Origin: an uncultured Geobacteraceae bacterium
GTDB lineage: Bacteria; Desulfobacterota; Desulfuromonadia; Geobacterales; Pseudopelobacteraceae
NCBI GenBank assembly: GCA_903852495.1
Contig: CAINRC010000102.1
Span: 1-50,680, forward strand
DNA length: 50,680 nucleotides
Direction: 5' to 3'
In this document: positions 28,069-38,099 of the stretch, piece after piece
Layout of the letters: every line of letters starts with the position of its first letter
Position numbering within the stretch: position 1 is the stretch's first letter
Program-made: the position numbers and the translations under genes
The notes under the pieces: generated by a model
What the model was told of the DNA's origin: nothing
What the model saw: only the letters and a program-made list of their open reading frames with translations
Database searches by the model: none

Positions 28069-28741
28069 TCTGCTGGAAGTCAAAAACCTCAGCAAATCGT
28101 ACCGCGCCGGTGCCAACACGCTTGAAGTACTGAGCGGGATAAATCTTGATCTGGAGGCCGGGACGACGACCGCCCTCGTCGGCGCTTCAGGAGCCGGAAA
28201 GAGCACGCTGATGCATCTTCTTGGTGCACTTGACCGCCCGACGTCCGGATCGGTCAGCTTTCGGGGGGAAGATATTTTCAAAAAGAATGAGCGGCAGCTG
28301 GCGGCATTCCGGAACAGAAGTATCGGCTTTGTTTTCCAGTTTCACCACCTGCTCCCTGAATTCACCGCACTCGAAAATGTTATGATGCCTGCCCTGATAG
28401 CCAGAATGCCGCGTGACAAGGCAGCTTCCATGGCTCAGGAACTGTTGCATGATGTCGGTCTCGGTCAGCGTTTGACTCACCGACCGGGAGAACTGTCCGG
28501 CGGGGAGCAGCAGCGAGTTGCCATCGCCCGGGCACTTGTCCTTGAGCCTGAGCTGCTGCTGGCGGATGAACCGACCGGCAACCTTGATATGAAAACCAGT
28601 GACAGCATCCATGCGATGCTGACGGAACTGCAGGTCAAAAGAGAATTAACCCTGGTCATCGTTACACACAACGAACGATTGGCGGCGGCCATGGGAACCA
28701 CCATTCACCTGGTTGACGGAAGACTGGACAAAACTACATGA
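28061..28741 (+). CDS. lolD: Lipoprotein-releasing ABC transporter ATPase
   Basis: 226 residues, a single ABC domain. Walker A is GASGAGKST, the Q-loop is in [19 protein letters not shown], the signature is [15 protein letters not shown], and Walker B is [12 protein letters not shown], followed by [10 protein letters not shown] with the switch His. The sequence [18 protein letters not shown] is typical of LolD. It powers the permease encoded just upstream and overlaps bamA by 4 bases. Confidence 0.95.
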   Translation: MNNLLEVKNLSKSYRAGANTLEVLSGINLDLEAGTTTALVGASGAGKSTLMHLLGALDRPTSGSVSFRGEDIFKKNERQLAAFRNRSIGFVFQFHHLLPEFTALENVMMPALIARMPRDKAASMAQELLHDVGLGQRLTHRPGELSGGEQQRVAIARALVLEPELLLADEPTGNLDMKTSDSIHAMLTELQVKRELTLVIVTHNERLAAAMGTTIHLVDGRLDKTT

Positions 28742-31062
28742 TATCCGGGGGAAGCGTGCCCAGTTTCAAAACAATAGTATCGACCATACTCGCAGCAGTG
28801 ATCAGTTGTTCTACCTTCGCCCACGCGGACGGTGAAAAACTTGTGGAGGTCCGGATCCAGGGGAACCGGCGCATTGAGTCGCCGACGATCCTGAATGCGG
28901 TCAAAATAAAGGCCGGGGATACTCTCGATAACGATAAAACTGATGCTGATCTTCGGGCAATCTACAAACTGGGGCACTTTCAGGACGTCCAGGCGTTGAA
29001 GGAGGAGTCAGACAAAGGGGTTGTACTGGTCTATGCCGTTCAGGAAAAGGCGATCGTCCGGGAGATTAAACTTGAAGGTAATAAGGAAATTACGGCGGAG
29101 AAACTTAAGGATGCCCTTGAAATTCGCCAGAATTCAGTTTTTGCAGAAAAAGACCTGATCAAGAGTGTCGCCAAAGTCAAGAAGATGTATGGTGATGAGG
29201 GATATTACCTGGCGGACGTACAATCCCAGGTGAAGAAAAACACACCCAGTGAACTGACGGTTACCATTAAAATCACCGAAGGGGAGAAGATCCTCATCAA
29301 GGATATCCGCCTGGACGGCAACAAGGCGTTCAGCGACAGAAAGCTGAAAGGGGTCATGGAAACCAAGGAAAAATGGTTCATGTCCTGGCTGACCGGCGCC
29401 GGGACCTACAAGGAAGAGGTCCTGAAAAATGACGCCATGATCATTGCCGACCATTACCTCAACAACGGCTATATCAACATCAAGGTTGGCGAGCCGGTGG
29501 CAAAGCTGAATGAAGAAAAAACCGCGCTGGATGTTTCCATAGCCATTTCCGAAGGGGATCAATTCAGCATCGGTTCCATCGGCTTCAAAGGAGAATTGCT
29601 CGATACGGAGGCCGATTTACGGAAAAAAATAAAGAGCGAGCCCGGCGAGATATTCAACCGGTCAATCCTGCGCTCCGACATCGGCGTCCTGACCGATGTG
29701 TACGGTGACAAGGGATATGCCTTTGCCACGATTAATCCCCAGACACGTCTGGACATCGAAAAAAAGACTGTCGATATGACTTTTGATGTTGAAAAGGGCG
29801 AGTTAGTGTCTATCGAACGGATTGCCATTGCCGGTAACCCGAAAACCCGTGACAAGGTTATCCGCCGTGAACTGCGTGTTTCCGAAAGCGCACTCTACAG
29901 TGCAACCGGCCTGAAACGGAGCAAGCAGAACCTTATGAACCTGGGCTACTTTGAGGAAGCAAACATCGCAACCGCCAAAGGGAGTGCCGCCAACAAACTC
30001 AACGTAACCGTTGATGTCAAAGAAAAACCAACCGGCACATTCAGCATTGGCGGCGGGTACAGTTCTCTCGACGGCTTTATCGGCCAGGGTTCTGTTCAGC
30101 AAGGCAACTTCCTCGGACTGGGGCTGAAAGCCAATTTATCCGTAGCGATCGGTGGGTCATCCAAGACGTACTCCGTGGGACTGACCGACCCCTATTTCAT
30201 GGATACCAGATGGACCCTGGGCGCGGACATCTACCGCTCGGAGCGGGATTACACCGATTACTACCGCAGACTCATGGGGGGCGACATCAAGGGGGGCTAT
30301 CCGATCAACGATTTCATCGGCACCTTTTTTATGTACAAGTTCGAAGTAAAGGACATCTACAACCCGACTCCTTCATATCAGGCGCTCCACGACATTGACC
30401 TCACCAACACCTATCCGCTCGGCACAACAACCACCAGTTCCGTGTACGGCAGCATCACCCACAACAACACCGACTACCGTCCTGACCCGTCAACCGGCTT
30501 CATCAACGGATTATCACTTGAATACGCCGGCCTTGGCGGTGATAACAAATACGCCCGGTATGTCACCGACCATAGCTGGTTTTACCCGATCTATAAAAAA
30601 CTGATCTTCTCCACCAAACTGACGCTCGGCTATATCCAGGATGTCGGCAAGCCGATCCCGATCGATGAAAAGTTTTACCTGGGAGGCATCTACTCGCTGC
30701 GCGGTTATAAAACCCGTACGGTTTCCCCAATATTAAACCAGACCGTGGGTGATAATCGAGGCAACCAGACTAACGTGCAGATTTATCTGGGGGGAACCAA
30801 GGAGTTCTTCGGCAATGCAGAGATCACCTTTCCTCTACTCCCTGAAGCAGGTCTCAAAATGGTTACATTTTTCGACTACGGCAATTCTTTTGACAACAAC
30901 TCCGCCATTTTTGATACCATGCTGATGAGCTACGGAGGCGGAATCCGCTGGGCATCACCCATGGGTCCGCTCCGTCTTGAGTATGGCATCCCGGTCAATC
31001 CGCGCAAACTCGTGGACAGTACAAGCGGACGATTCGAGTTTTCCATGGGCACCATGTTTTAA
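28738..31062 (+). CDS. bamA: Outer-membrane protein assembly factor BamA
   Basis: 774 residues. A signal peptide ([18 protein letters not shown]) is followed by five POTRA domains to about residue 430 ([96 protein letters not shown]). The rest is a 16-strand barrel with [14 protein letters not shown], the VRGF/Y loop motif, and the C-terminal aromatic EFSMGTMF. It inserts barrel proteins into the outer membrane. It is followed after 58 bases by ompH, the common bamA-skp order. Confidence 0.96.
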   Translation: MISGGSVPSFKTIVSTILAAVISCSTFAHADGEKLVEVRIQGNRRIESPTILNAVKIKAGDTLDNDKTDADLRAIYKLGHFQDVQALKEESDKGVVLVYAVQEKAIVREIKLEGNKEITAEKLKDALEIRQNSVFAEKDLIKSVAKVKKMYGDEGYYLADVQSQVKKNTPSELTVTIKITEGEKILIKDIRLDGNKAFSDRKLKGVMETKEKWFMSWLTGAGTYKEEVLKNDAMIIADHYLNNGYINIKVGEPVAKLNEEKTALDVSIAISEGDQFSIGSIGFKGELLDTEADLRKKIKSEPGEIFNRSILRSDIGVLTDVYGDKGYAFATINPQTRLDIEKKTVDMTFDVEKGELVSIERIAIAGNPKTRDKVIRRELRVSESALYSATGLKRSKQNLMNLGYFEEANIATAKGSAANKLNVTVDVKEKPTGTFSIGGGYSSLDGFIGQGSVQQGNFLGLGLKANLSVAIGGSSKTYSVGLTDPYFMDTRWTLGADIYRSERDYTDYYRRLMGGDIKGGYPINDFIGTFFMYKFEVKDIYNPTPSYQALHDIDLTNTYPLGTTTTSSVYGSITHNNTDYRPDPSTGFINGLSLEYAGLGGDNKYARYVTDHSWFYPIYKKLIFSTKLTLGYIQDVGKPIPIDEKFYLGGIYSLRGYKTRTVSPILNQTVGDNRGNQTNVQIYLGGTKEFFGNAEITFPLLPEAGLKMVTFFDYGNSFDNNSAIFDTMLMSYGGGIRWASPMGPLRLEYGIPVNPRKLVDSTSGRFEFSMGTMF

Positions 31063-31120
31063 TACTGTTCAAACCGTTCGCAAGGGCATTACGCCCATAC
31101 CCATCAAAGGAGAAATATTC

Positions 31121-31636
31121 ATGAAACGGGCAATTCTGGCAGGTATCGTAGCGGCGTGTGTTATGTCTACATCCGTTTTTGCAGCTGACCTTAAAATCGG
31201 CTATGTCGACATGCAGCGTGCACTGACCGGTTCCGAGGCGGGGAAAGAGGCAAAAGAGCAACTGGCCGCCAAAGTGAAGAAGTACCAGGACGAGATCAAT
31301 GTAAAGCAGGAAGATCTCAAAAAGTTAAAAGATGAGTTGGAAAAACAGGGGGCTCTGCTCCAGGACACCGTCCGTGCCGCCAAAGAAAAGGATTACCAGA
31401 ATAAGCTGAAGGATTTCCAGCGGTTCACCAAGGATGCCCAGGAAGAACTTCAGGGCAAGGATGAGGAACTGACCCGCAAAATTCTGGAAGGAATGGACAA
31501 AGTTATTAAGGAGTACGGCCGCCTGAAAGAGTACACCTTTATCTTTGTAAAAAACGAAGGAATGCTCTTTGCGGATGAAAAAGCCGACCTGACAGAAGAA
31601 GTGCTGAAGTTGTTTAATTCAAACAGAAAGAAGTAA
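31121..31636 (+). CDS. skp: OmpH/Skp-family periplasmic chaperone
   Basis: 171 residues from the ATG at 31121 (AAAGGAG upstream); the longer upstream frame overlaps bamA and is not real. Signal peptide [19 protein letters not shown], then [20 protein letters not shown], the conserved Skp start. A long charged coiled coil forms the tentacles ([21 protein letters not shown] and onwards), and a return beta-strand ends the protein ([15 protein letters not shown]). It holds unfolded outer-membrane proteins in the periplasm before BamA. 4 bases separate it from lpxD. Confidence 0.92.
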   Translation: MKRAILAGIVAACVMSTSVFAADLKIGYVDMQRALTGSEAGKEAKEQLAAKVKKYQDEINVKQEDLKKLKDELEKQGALLQDTVRAAKEKDYQNKLKDFQRFTKDAQEELQGKDEELTRKILEGMDKVIKEYGRLKEYTFIFVKNEGMLFADEKADLTEEVLKLFNSNRKK

Positions 31637-31640
31637 CATC

Positions 31641-32693
31641 ATGACTCATCCACGAACAGTAACCGAGCTTGCAGCGTATCTCGGCGGCGTTGTGCAGGGT
31701 AATGGGGCGGTACTTATTTCCGGTCTTGGCTCCCTCGAATCCGCCGGGCCTGAGGCGCTGACCTTTCTTGCCAACCCGAAATACGCGGCCAAAGTGGCTG
31801 AGACATCCGCCGGAGCGGTTCTTATGGCACCGGGTGGGGAGCGCTACGGGCGCACCGCCATTGAAGTGGCCAACCCGTATCTCGGCTTTGCCAAACTGCT
31901 GGCGCTTTTCTACACGTCACCCCACCAACCGCTGGGGGTACTGCAACACGCCATCGTGAGCGAAACGGCAACTATCGGTGAGGGGGCCAGCATTTATCCG
32001 GGCGCCTGTATTGGAAACAATGTGGTTGTCGGTCAGCGCACCATCATCTATTCGGGAGCTGTGATCTACAACAACGTCATCATCGGCGACGATTGTATCA
32101 TCCATGCCAATGCCGTTGTCCGCGATCGCTGCCGGATCGGCAACCGCTGCGTCCTTCAACCGGGAGCAGTTATCGGCTCTGATGGTTTCGGGTACGCACC
32201 TGACGGCAGCAGCTATTATCCGATTCCGCAAATCGGCATTGTCGTACTGGATGATGATGTGGAAATCGGGGCGAGCAGCTGTATAGACAGGGCAGCTATT
32301 GAGGTAACGCGGATCATGCGCGGTACAAAACTGGACAACCTTGTACAGATTGCCCATAACTGCCAGATCGGCGAAGACTGTATGATTGTGTCTCAGGTCG
32401 GTATTTCGGGGAGCGCAAAGATCGGCAATCACGTCACGCTCGCCGGGCAGGTCGGCGTTGCCGGCCACCTCACCATCGGCGACAATGTCCTAGTTGGCGC
32501 CCAGTCGGGTGTTCCTAGCTCGCTGCCGGCAAACGCCGCCTACAGCGGGACACCGACAATGCCGCACAAGGATTGGCTGAGATCGGCGATGGTTGTACCA
32601 CGGCTGCCGGAACTGAAAAAAACAGTTTCGTCTCTTGAAAAACGTATTGCAGAACTTGAAACTATCGTAAAACAGAATCATCAGGAGAGGTAA
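31641..32693 (+). CDS. lpxD: UDP-3-O-acylglucosamine N-acyltransferase
   Basis: 350 residues. The N-terminal uridine-binding domain ([40 protein letters not shown], read in parts) is followed by left-handed beta-helix hexapeptide repeats from about residue 105 ([22 protein letters not shown] and onwards). [12 protein letters not shown] and [14 protein letters not shown] carry the substrate and catalytic His region. A C-terminal helix follows ([19 protein letters not shown]). It adds the N-linked acyl chain in lipid A synthesis. Given gnnA/gnnB downstream, the acceptor may carry a 3-amino rather than 3-hydroxy acyl group. Confidence 0.96.
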   Translation: MTHPRTVTELAAYLGGVVQGNGAVLISGLGSLESAGPEALTFLANPKYAAKVAETSAGAVLMAPGGERYGRTAIEVANPYLGFAKLLALFYTSPHQPLGVLQHAIVSETATIGEGASIYPGACIGNNVVVGQRTIIYSGAVIYNNVIIGDDCIIHANAVVRDRCRIGNRCVLQPGAVIGSDGFGYAPDGSSYYPIPQIGIVVLDDDVEIGASSCIDRAAIEVTRIMRGTKLDNLVQIAHNCQIGEDCMIVSQVGISGSAKIGNHVTLAGQVGVAGHLTIGDNVLVGAQSGVPSSLPANAAYSGTPTMPHKDWLRSAMVVPRLPELKKTVSSLEKRIAELETIVKQNHQER

Positions 32694-32694
32694 T

Positions 32695-33138
32695 ATGGAA
32701 CTGAATATCAACGAAATAATGGCCATTCTCCCGCATCGCTACCCTTTTCTGATGATAGACCGCATAATCGAAATGGACATTGGCAAGCGCTGCGTAGGCA
32801 TAAAAAATGTCACTATCAACGAGCCGTTTTTTCAGGGGCATTTCCCCGGCCATCCGGTTATGCCGGGAGTACTGATTATCGAAGCCATGGCTCAGGTTGC
32901 CGGCATCATGGGGTATGTTGCATCCGATGAAGCGACTCGCGCCAAGGTTACCTATTTTATGTCCATCGACAATGCCCGTTTCCGCAAACCGGTATTCCCC
33001 GGTGACCAGCTGCGTATTGAAGTGACAACCACACTGAACAGAAGAGGTATCTGGGGGGTAGCGGGTAAGGCTTTTGTCGGCAACGATCTGGTGACCGAAG
33101 CGGATCTGAAGGCCACTTTTGCATCTCCACCGAAATAA
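32695..33138 (+). CDS. fabZ: 3-hydroxyacyl-ACP dehydratase FabZ
   Basis: 147 residues, a single hot-dog domain. The N-terminus IMAILPHRYPFLMIDRIIEM is typical; FFQGHFPGHPVMPGVLIIEAMAQ holds the catalytic His49 and Glu63. It dehydrates hydroxyacyl-ACP in fatty-acid synthesis and so competes with LpxA and LpxD for the same substrate, which is why the three genes are commonly linked. AGGAGAGG precedes the ATG. Confidence 0.97.
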   Translation: MELNINEIMAILPHRYPFLMIDRIIEMDIGKRCVGIKNVTINEPFFQGHFPGHPVMPGVLIIEAMAQVAGIMGYVASDEATRAKVTYFMSIDNARFRKPVFPGDQLRIEVTTTLNRRGIWGVAGKAFVGNDLVTEADLKATFASPPK

Positions 33139-33182
33139 ATTTTCGCTTCCCCCTCTGCGGGGGAATCCCACGGGAGAATATC

Positions 33183-33962
33183 ATGATACACCCGACTGCA
33201 ATAATTGACTCCACGGCTAAACTGGCCACAGACGTAGAAGTCGGCCCATACGCCATCATAGGCAAACAGGTGACGATCGGCAAAGGGACCACCATCGGTG
33301 CTCATGCCGTGATCGGTGACTGGACTGAGCTCGGTGAAAACAACCAGATATTCCACCAGACATCTGTCGGTGCTCCGCCCCAGGATCTTAAATACCGGGG
33401 TGAAGAGTGCTGGACCAGAATCGGCAACAACAATATGGTCCGTGAATTTGCCACGATCCATCGCGGTACGGTTTCCGGTCACTCAGAGACGGTTATCGGC
33501 AATAACAACCTGTTCATGGCATATTCTCATGTCGCCCATGACTGTATTGTCGGTAACGGCACTGTTATGGCCAATGTAGCGACGCTGGCCGGCCATGTTA
33601 CCGTTGAGGACAACGTCATTATCGGCGGCCTGGTTGCTATACATCAGTTTTCACGGATAGGCGCATATTCCATGATAGGCGGCGGAACCATGGTCAGTCT
33701 GGACATCCTCCCCTACACCATAGCCACCTCCAGCAAACGGGAAGCCAGACTGCGCGGCCTCAATCTCATCGGCCTTAAACGGCGCGGTTTTACGGACGAG
33801 GCCATTGCCAACCTGAAAACAGCCTATAAGACTCTGTTCATGGCTGATTTGAAACTGCCTGACGCTATCGATCGCATCAAGATTGAAATCACCAACTGCC
33901 CGGAGGTTGATTACCTGCTGGCCTTTATCAATTCAACCCAACGCGGATTCGCCCGAGGATGA
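33183..33962 (+). CDS. lpxA: Acyl-ACP:UDP-N-acetylglucosamine (or UDP-GlcNAc3N) acyltransferase
   Basis: 259 residues. The left-handed beta-helix starts at the N-terminus (IHPTAIIDSTAKLATDVEVG) and ends in a helical C-terminus (GLNLIGLKRRGFTDEAIANLK), the standard LpxA arrangement. AYSHVAHDCIVGN carries the catalytic His119. It transfers the first 3-hydroxyacyl chain. It is directly followed, overlapping, by gnnA and gnnB, so the natural acceptor is probably UDP-GlcNAc3N, giving an amide bond; the sequence alone does not prove this. CGGGAG precedes the ATG. Confidence 0.95.
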   Translation: MIHPTAIIDSTAKLATDVEVGPYAIIGKQVTIGKGTTIGAHAVIGDWTELGENNQIFHQTSVGAPPQDLKYRGEECWTRIGNNNMVREFATIHRGTVSGHSETVIGNNNLFMAYSHVAHDCIVGNGTVMANVATLAGHVTVEDNVIIGGLVAIHQFSRIGAYSMIGGGTMVSLDILPYTIATSSKREARLRGLNLIGLKRRGFTDEAIANLKTAYKTLFMADLKLPDAIDRIKIEITNCPEVDYLLAFINSTQRGFARG

Positions 33963-33964
33963 AC

Positions 33965-34903
33965 ATGCTCAGGACTGCAGTCATAGGTGTCGGCTACCTG
34001 GGTAATTTTCACGCTCAGAAGTATGCCGCAATCCCCGATGTTGAACTGGTTGGAGTGGTGGATAATGACCCGAAACGGGCGGCTGAGATTGCCACCGCGC
34101 TGGGCACTGTGGCATTCAGCGATCATCGTGAGCTGATCGGAAAAGTGGATGCGGTCAGTGTCGTTGTCCCGACCCAGTTCCATTTCACGGTGGCCCGCGA
34201 TTTTCTGGCGGCCGGAGTTCATGTTCTCATTGAGAAGCCGATCACCGTTACGATTGAAGAAGCTGACGAGTTGATCGCAGTCGCTGAAAAGAACCATGTG
34301 GTTTTTCAGGTTGGCCATTTGGAACGCTTCAACCCTGTGCTGCAGGCACTTGATGGCGTGCTTCAGGATCCGATCTTCATCGAGTCTGTCCGGATAGCCC
34401 CCTTCAAACCACGCGGCACTGACGTAAATGTGGTTCTTGATCTGATGATTCATGACATAGAAATCATTCAGCACATTGTCAAATCACCCGTTGAGAGGGT
34501 TGATGCTGTCGGAGCCCCGGTCTTTACCGGTGAAGAAGACATTGCCAACGCCCGTATCCTTTTCGAGAACGGCTGTGTCGCAAACGTTACCGCCAGCCGC
34601 ATCAGCCTGAAGAGCGAACGCAAGATGCGAATTTTCCAGCGCAACGCATATATCACCCTCGACTTTCAGAACCGCAAAATACTGCTCGCCCAGCAGGGAG
34701 CCGGCGAACTCTTTCCGGGGATTCCAAACGTGAAGGTGACCGAGCGGGAACTGGGAGAAGCGGATGCGCTCCGGAGCGAGATAGATTCGTTCCTGGCTGC
34801 GATTCGTGAAGGAAAAGAACCTCAAGTTAGCGGTCGTGACGGCCGGATGGCACTGGAAACAGCGCTTAAAATAAATCTCAGCCTTGACAGGAGACCTTCA
34901 TGA
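33965..34903 (+). CDS. gnnA: Gfo/Idh/MocA oxidoreductase, probable GnnA (UDP-GlcNAc 3-dehydrogenase)
   Basis: 312 residues from the ATG at 33965 (GAGGA 5 bases upstream); an ATG at 33959 is too near that site. N-terminal NAD fold LRTAVIGVGYLGNFHAQKYA, then the Gfo/Idh motif VHVLIEKPITVTIEEA with the catalytic Lys region, and VVLDLMIHDIEIIQHIV with the conserved His-Asp. In Acidithiobacillus and Leptospira, GnnA oxidises the 3-OH of UDP-GlcNAc and GnnB aminates it, giving UDP-GlcNAc3N for lipid A. The position between lpxA and an aminotransferase, with 4-base overlap on the 3' side, supports that assignment. The same family has many other substrates, so this is context-based. Confidence 0.78.
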   Translation: MLRTAVIGVGYLGNFHAQKYAAIPDVELVGVVDNDPKRAAEIATALGTVAFSDHRELIGKVDAVSVVVPTQFHFTVARDFLAAGVHVLIEKPITVTIEEADELIAVAEKNHVVFQVGHLERFNPVLQALDGVLQDPIFIESVRIAPFKPRGTDVNVVLDLMIHDIEIIQHIVKSPVERVDAVGAPVFTGEEDIANARILFENGCVANVTASRISLKSERKMRIFQRNAYITLDFQNRKILLAQQGAGELFPGIPNVKVTERELGEADALRSEIDSFLAAIREGKEPQVSGRDGRMALETALKINLSLDRRPS

Positions 34904-35994
34904 TACCGATGGTGGACCTTAAAACACAGTACCACAATCTGAAAAGTGAAATTGACCTGGCCGTGCTGAGTGCCATCGAAAGCACCCAGTTTATCCTGGG
35001 GCCGAACGTGACCGCTTTCGAACAGGATACCGCACAATATCTGGGCACCAAACACGCCATATCCTGCGCCTCTGGCACCGACGCGCTGCACCTTGCCATT
35101 CTGGCGGCCGGAATCAAACCGGGCGACGAGGTAATTACCACCCCCTTCACCTTCATCGCCACCGCTGAAGCGATCTGTTATGCAGGGGCGACGCCGGTTT
35201 TTGTGGATATCGACCCGAAAACGTTCAACATTGATCCGGCGTTGATAGAAGCGGCCATCACCCCCCGCACCAAAGCGATTATCCCGGTCCACCTTTTCGG
35301 CCAACCGGCCGACATGACGCCGATCGAGGCTATCTGCGACAAGTACAAACTGCTGTTGATCGAAGATTGTGCCCAGTCTTTCGGCGCTGCGATTGGTGGT
35401 TCGATGACCGGGAGTCTGGGGGGACTTGGCTGTTTCAGCTTCTTTCCCAGCAAGAATCTCGGCTGCTACGGCGACGGCGGATTGATTACCTGCGCTACCG
35501 ATGAACTGGCGGAGCAGATCAAGGTGCTGCGCAACCATGGCAGCCGTGTACGCTACCACCACAGCGTCATCGGCTTTAACAGCCGCCTTGATGATATCCA
35601 GGCCGCCATCCTGAGGGTCAAACTCCGCCATATTGATGAGTTCAACAGTGAAAGACGCCGTGTGGCTCACCTGTACTCCGAGCTGCTGCGCGACTCGGTT
35701 ACGGTGCCGTTTGAGGATGGCGTCGGTGTTCACGTCTATCACCAGTACACCGTGCTGACAGACCGCCGCGATGTCATCATGGCTAAACTGTCAGAAAAGC
35801 AGATCTCATCCGCTGTGTACTACCCGATCCCGCTCCACAGGCAGGATGTTTTTGCCGCCGCTTACGCCGGGGTACACCTTCCTGTCGCTGAAGATGTGGC
35901 CAGTCGCTGTATGTCGCTGCCGGTTTACCCGGAAATGCCCAACGAAGCGGTTCACAGGGTAGCAGAGACGATTAAAGAGGCGCTGCTTGGATAG
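34900..35994 (+). CDS. gnnB: DegT/DnrJ/EryC1/StrS aminotransferase, probable GnnB
   Basis: 364 residues, a PLP sugar aminotransferase. Typical start IPMVDLKTQYHNLKSEID, then CASGTDALHLAILAAGIKPGDEVITTPFTF in two parts, VHLFGQPADM, LLIEDCAQSFGA, and CFSFFPSKNLGCYGDGG with the PLP Lys185. It ends in a standard VYYPIPLHRQ and LPVYPEMP region. Its partner is most likely the adjacent oxidoreductase; together they would make UDP-2,3-diamino-GlcNAc for LpxA. It overlaps gnnA by 4 and lpxB by 8 bases, so it is embedded in the lipid A operon. Confidence 0.82.
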   Translation: MIPMVDLKTQYHNLKSEIDLAVLSAIESTQFILGPNVTAFEQDTAQYLGTKHAISCASGTDALHLAILAAGIKPGDEVITTPFTFIATAEAICYAGATPVFVDIDPKTFNIDPALIEAAITPRTKAIIPVHLFGQPADMTPIEAICDKYKLLLIEDCAQSFGAAIGGSMTGSLGGLGCFSFFPSKNLGCYGDGGLITCATDELAEQIKVLRNHGSRVRYHHSVIGFNSRLDDIQAAILRVKLRHIDEFNSERRRVAHLYSELLRDSVTVPFEDGVGVHVYHQYTVLTDRRDVIMAKLSEKQISSAVYYPIPLHRQDVFAAAYAGVHLPVAEDVASRCMSLPVYPEMPNEAVHRVAETIKEALLG

Positions 35995-37192
35995 TGACAG
36001 CAGCCATGCAACTCGCACAAGTCGCATACTGATCGTCGCCGGCGAAGCCTCCGGCGACATCTACGGTGCCGACCTGGTGCGGGAAGCAGTGCGGCTTGAC
36101 CCTGATCTCCATTTTTCCGGTATCGGCGGAGCCCGCATGCGCGAAGCGGGGGTTGAGACGCTGGTTGACTCAGGAGTCATGGCGGTTGTCGGACTGGTTG
36201 AGGTCATAAAGCACTTTGACGTCATTGCATCCGCCTTCCGTAAACTCAAACAGATTATCATCCAAAGCCCCCCCGACCTGCTTATTCTCATCGACTACCC
36301 CGGCTTCAATCTGCGCCTCGCCAAAGTCGCCAAAAAGGCCGGAGTCAAGGTGCTGTACTACATCAGCCCGCAGATCTGGGCATGGCGCCAGGGGCGGGTC
36401 AAGAAGATAGCCCGGCTGGTGGATCACATGGCCGTCATACTCCCCTTCGAAGCACCCTTCTACCGTCAGTTCGGAGTACCGGTCACCTTTGTGGGCCACC
36501 CCATGATTGACCTTGTCAACGTAACTCTGGATCGTTCTGCCGCCGCGAACAGCTTCAACCTTGATCCATCGCGCAAGATTGTCGGCCTGTTTCCCGGCAG
36601 CCGGCGCAATGAGATTGAACGCCTCCTGCCGGTAATTATCGGGGCAGCGGTGAAATTAAAGGAAAGATTTTCAGATATCCAGTTTATCCTCCCGCTGGCA
36701 TCAACCCTGGAAAGTGACGATATAGTCCCGCTACTGACCGCTGCCGGCCTTGACGTCGCCATCACCCGTGACCGGATTCATGACATGATCCGCGCCTGCG
36801 ATGCGGTCATTTCCGTGTCCGGCACCGTTACTCTTGAAATTGCCCTGGTGGGGACTCCCATGGTGATCATCTACAAACTTTCGCCGCTTACCTACCAGCT
36901 TGCCAAACGTCTGGTGAAGATCGATAACATCGGGCTTTGCAACATTGTCGCCGGAGAAACGATGGTGCGGGAACTGATACAGGACCAGGCAAACCCTGAT
37001 GAAATCGCTGCGGAGATCGGAACGCTGCTCACCGATCACACCTATGAAACTGCAATCAGAAACAAGCTTGGCGAAGTACGCTCTAAATTAGGTGGGGGTG
37101 GAGCTTCCCGGCACGTAGCCCGGCTTGCCCTCGCACTCTGCGGAAGGTGTAATGATACCGCTGTTGCACAGCCCGGGTACACCAATGAATAA
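35987..37192 (+). CDS. lpxB: Lipid-A-disaccharide synthase
   Basis: 401 residues, GT19 family. Start is a TTG at 35987 with AAAGAGG 6 bases upstream; no ATG occurs in frame before the conserved ILIVAGEASGDIYGADLV. Typical stretches are LLILIDYPGFNLRLAK, VLYYISPQIWAWRQGRVKKI, FVGHPMIDLV, VGLFPGSRRNEIERLLP and ISVSGTVTLEIALVGTPMVIIYK. It condenses UDP-diacylglucosamine with lipid X. Note that no lpxH or lpxI is seen between lpxA and lpxB; the pyrophosphatase must lie elsewhere. Confidence 0.96.
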   Translation: MDSDSSHATRTSRILIVAGEASGDIYGADLVREAVRLDPDLHFSGIGGARMREAGVETLVDSGVMAVVGLVEVIKHFDVIASAFRKLKQIIIQSPPDLLILIDYPGFNLRLAKVAKKAGVKVLYYISPQIWAWRQGRVKKIARLVDHMAVILPFEAPFYRQFGVPVTFVGHPMIDLVNVTLDRSAAANSFNLDPSRKIVGLFPGSRRNEIERLLPVIIGAAVKLKERFSDIQFILPLASTLESDDIVPLLTAAGLDVAITRDRIHDMIRACDAVISVSGTVTLEIALVGTPMVIIYKLSPLTYQLAKRLVKIDNIGLCNIVAGETMVRELIQDQANPDEIAAEIGTLLTDHTYETAIRNKLGEVRSKLGGGGASRHVARLALALCGRCNDTAVAQPGYTNE

Positions 37193-38099
37193 AGGTATCT
37201 GGTTACTACAGGCGGCTCTCTTCTATCTCAGTACTCTGTTCATAGCCGCGCTTCCCCGATTCCTAACGGCCCGCATCGGCAAAAATATCGGCAAATTCCT
37301 GTTCAATATTCTCCACAGCCGCAGAGAAATTGCCATCGACAACATCAGGCAGGCACTTCCCTACATGAAGCGCCACCCCGCCTGGGCAGGAACTTACGAA
37401 ACCGCCGAGGAAATTGCCCTGGCTACATTCATGAATCTGGGCATTTCCATTGTGGAGGTGTTTCGGCTGTATCACGGCAAAGGGGCCGATTTAATCAACT
37501 CCATGACGGTTCAGGGGCTGGAATTCTTTCAGCAGGCCACCGGCAAGGATAAGGGTGTGATCTGCGTGAGCGGCCACTGCGGCAACTGGGAACTTATTTC
37601 GCTTTCCTTCAAGCAGCAGCTGGGCGTGAACGTGTGGGCAATCGTCCGAATGCAGAACAATCCGTACCTCAATACCATTGTCGAAAAAATGAGGATGGGA
37701 TACGGCAACAAGATAATTTACAGCAAATCGGCCCTGAAACCTATCCTGGGCGTGCTCAAAAACAAAGGTGTTATCGGCATGCTGGCAGATCAGGCCGTTT
37801 TTGAAGATAACGGCGCCCCTATCGAGTTTCTCGGCAGAAAAGCCTGGGCGAACAAAGCGCCCGTCATTATCGCCCACAAAACCGGGGTTCCTCTTGTTCC
37901 GGTTTTTGGCTATCGCGAGAACGGCTGTCACGTACTGACCGTCCTCCCGGAGTACGTTCTATGCGGCGATCGTACAGAAGCGGGTATTTTGCAGGACACT
38001 CAAGCATTATCGCGCTATCTGGAGGATTTTATCTGCGCTCATCCGGCTGACTGGTACTGGGTACATCGCCGCTGGAAACGGGCGGGAGAACCGATATGA
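37152..38099 (+). CDS. lpxL: Lipid A late acyltransferase (LpxL/HtrB family)
   Basis: 315 residues from the ATG at 37152 (GGAAGG 5 bases upstream); it overlaps the end of lpxB by about 40 bases. An ATG at 37185 is an alternative. One N-terminal membrane segment (IWLLQAALFYLSTLFIAALP) and the acyltransferase motif SGHCGNWE (His142, Glu147, i.e. HX4E as in LpxL/LpxM), then MLADQAVFEDNGAPIEFLGR. It adds a secondary acyl chain at the cytoplasmic face. It is probably translationally coupled to lpxB and overlaps the next gene by 4 bases. Confidence 0.9.
   Translation: MIPLLHSPGTPMNKGIWLLQAALFYLSTLFIAALPRFLTARIGKNIGKFLFNILHSRREIAIDNIRQALPYMKRHPAWAGTYETAEEIALATFMNLGISIVEVFRLYHGKGADLINSMTVQGLEFFQQATGKDKGVICVSGHCGNWELISLSFKQQLGVNVWAIVRMQNNPYLNTIVEKMRMGYGNKIIYSKSALKPILGVLKNKGVIGMLADQAVFEDNGAPIEFLGRKAWANKAPVIIAHKTGVPLVPVFGYRENGCHVLTVLPEYVLCGDRTEAGILQDTQALSRYLEDFICAHPADWYWVHRRWKRAGEPI

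Noticed and set aside
34822..35742. 306-codon open frame opposite gnnB
   Set aside because: Antisense to a complete aminotransferase gene in a tight operon; no start signals.
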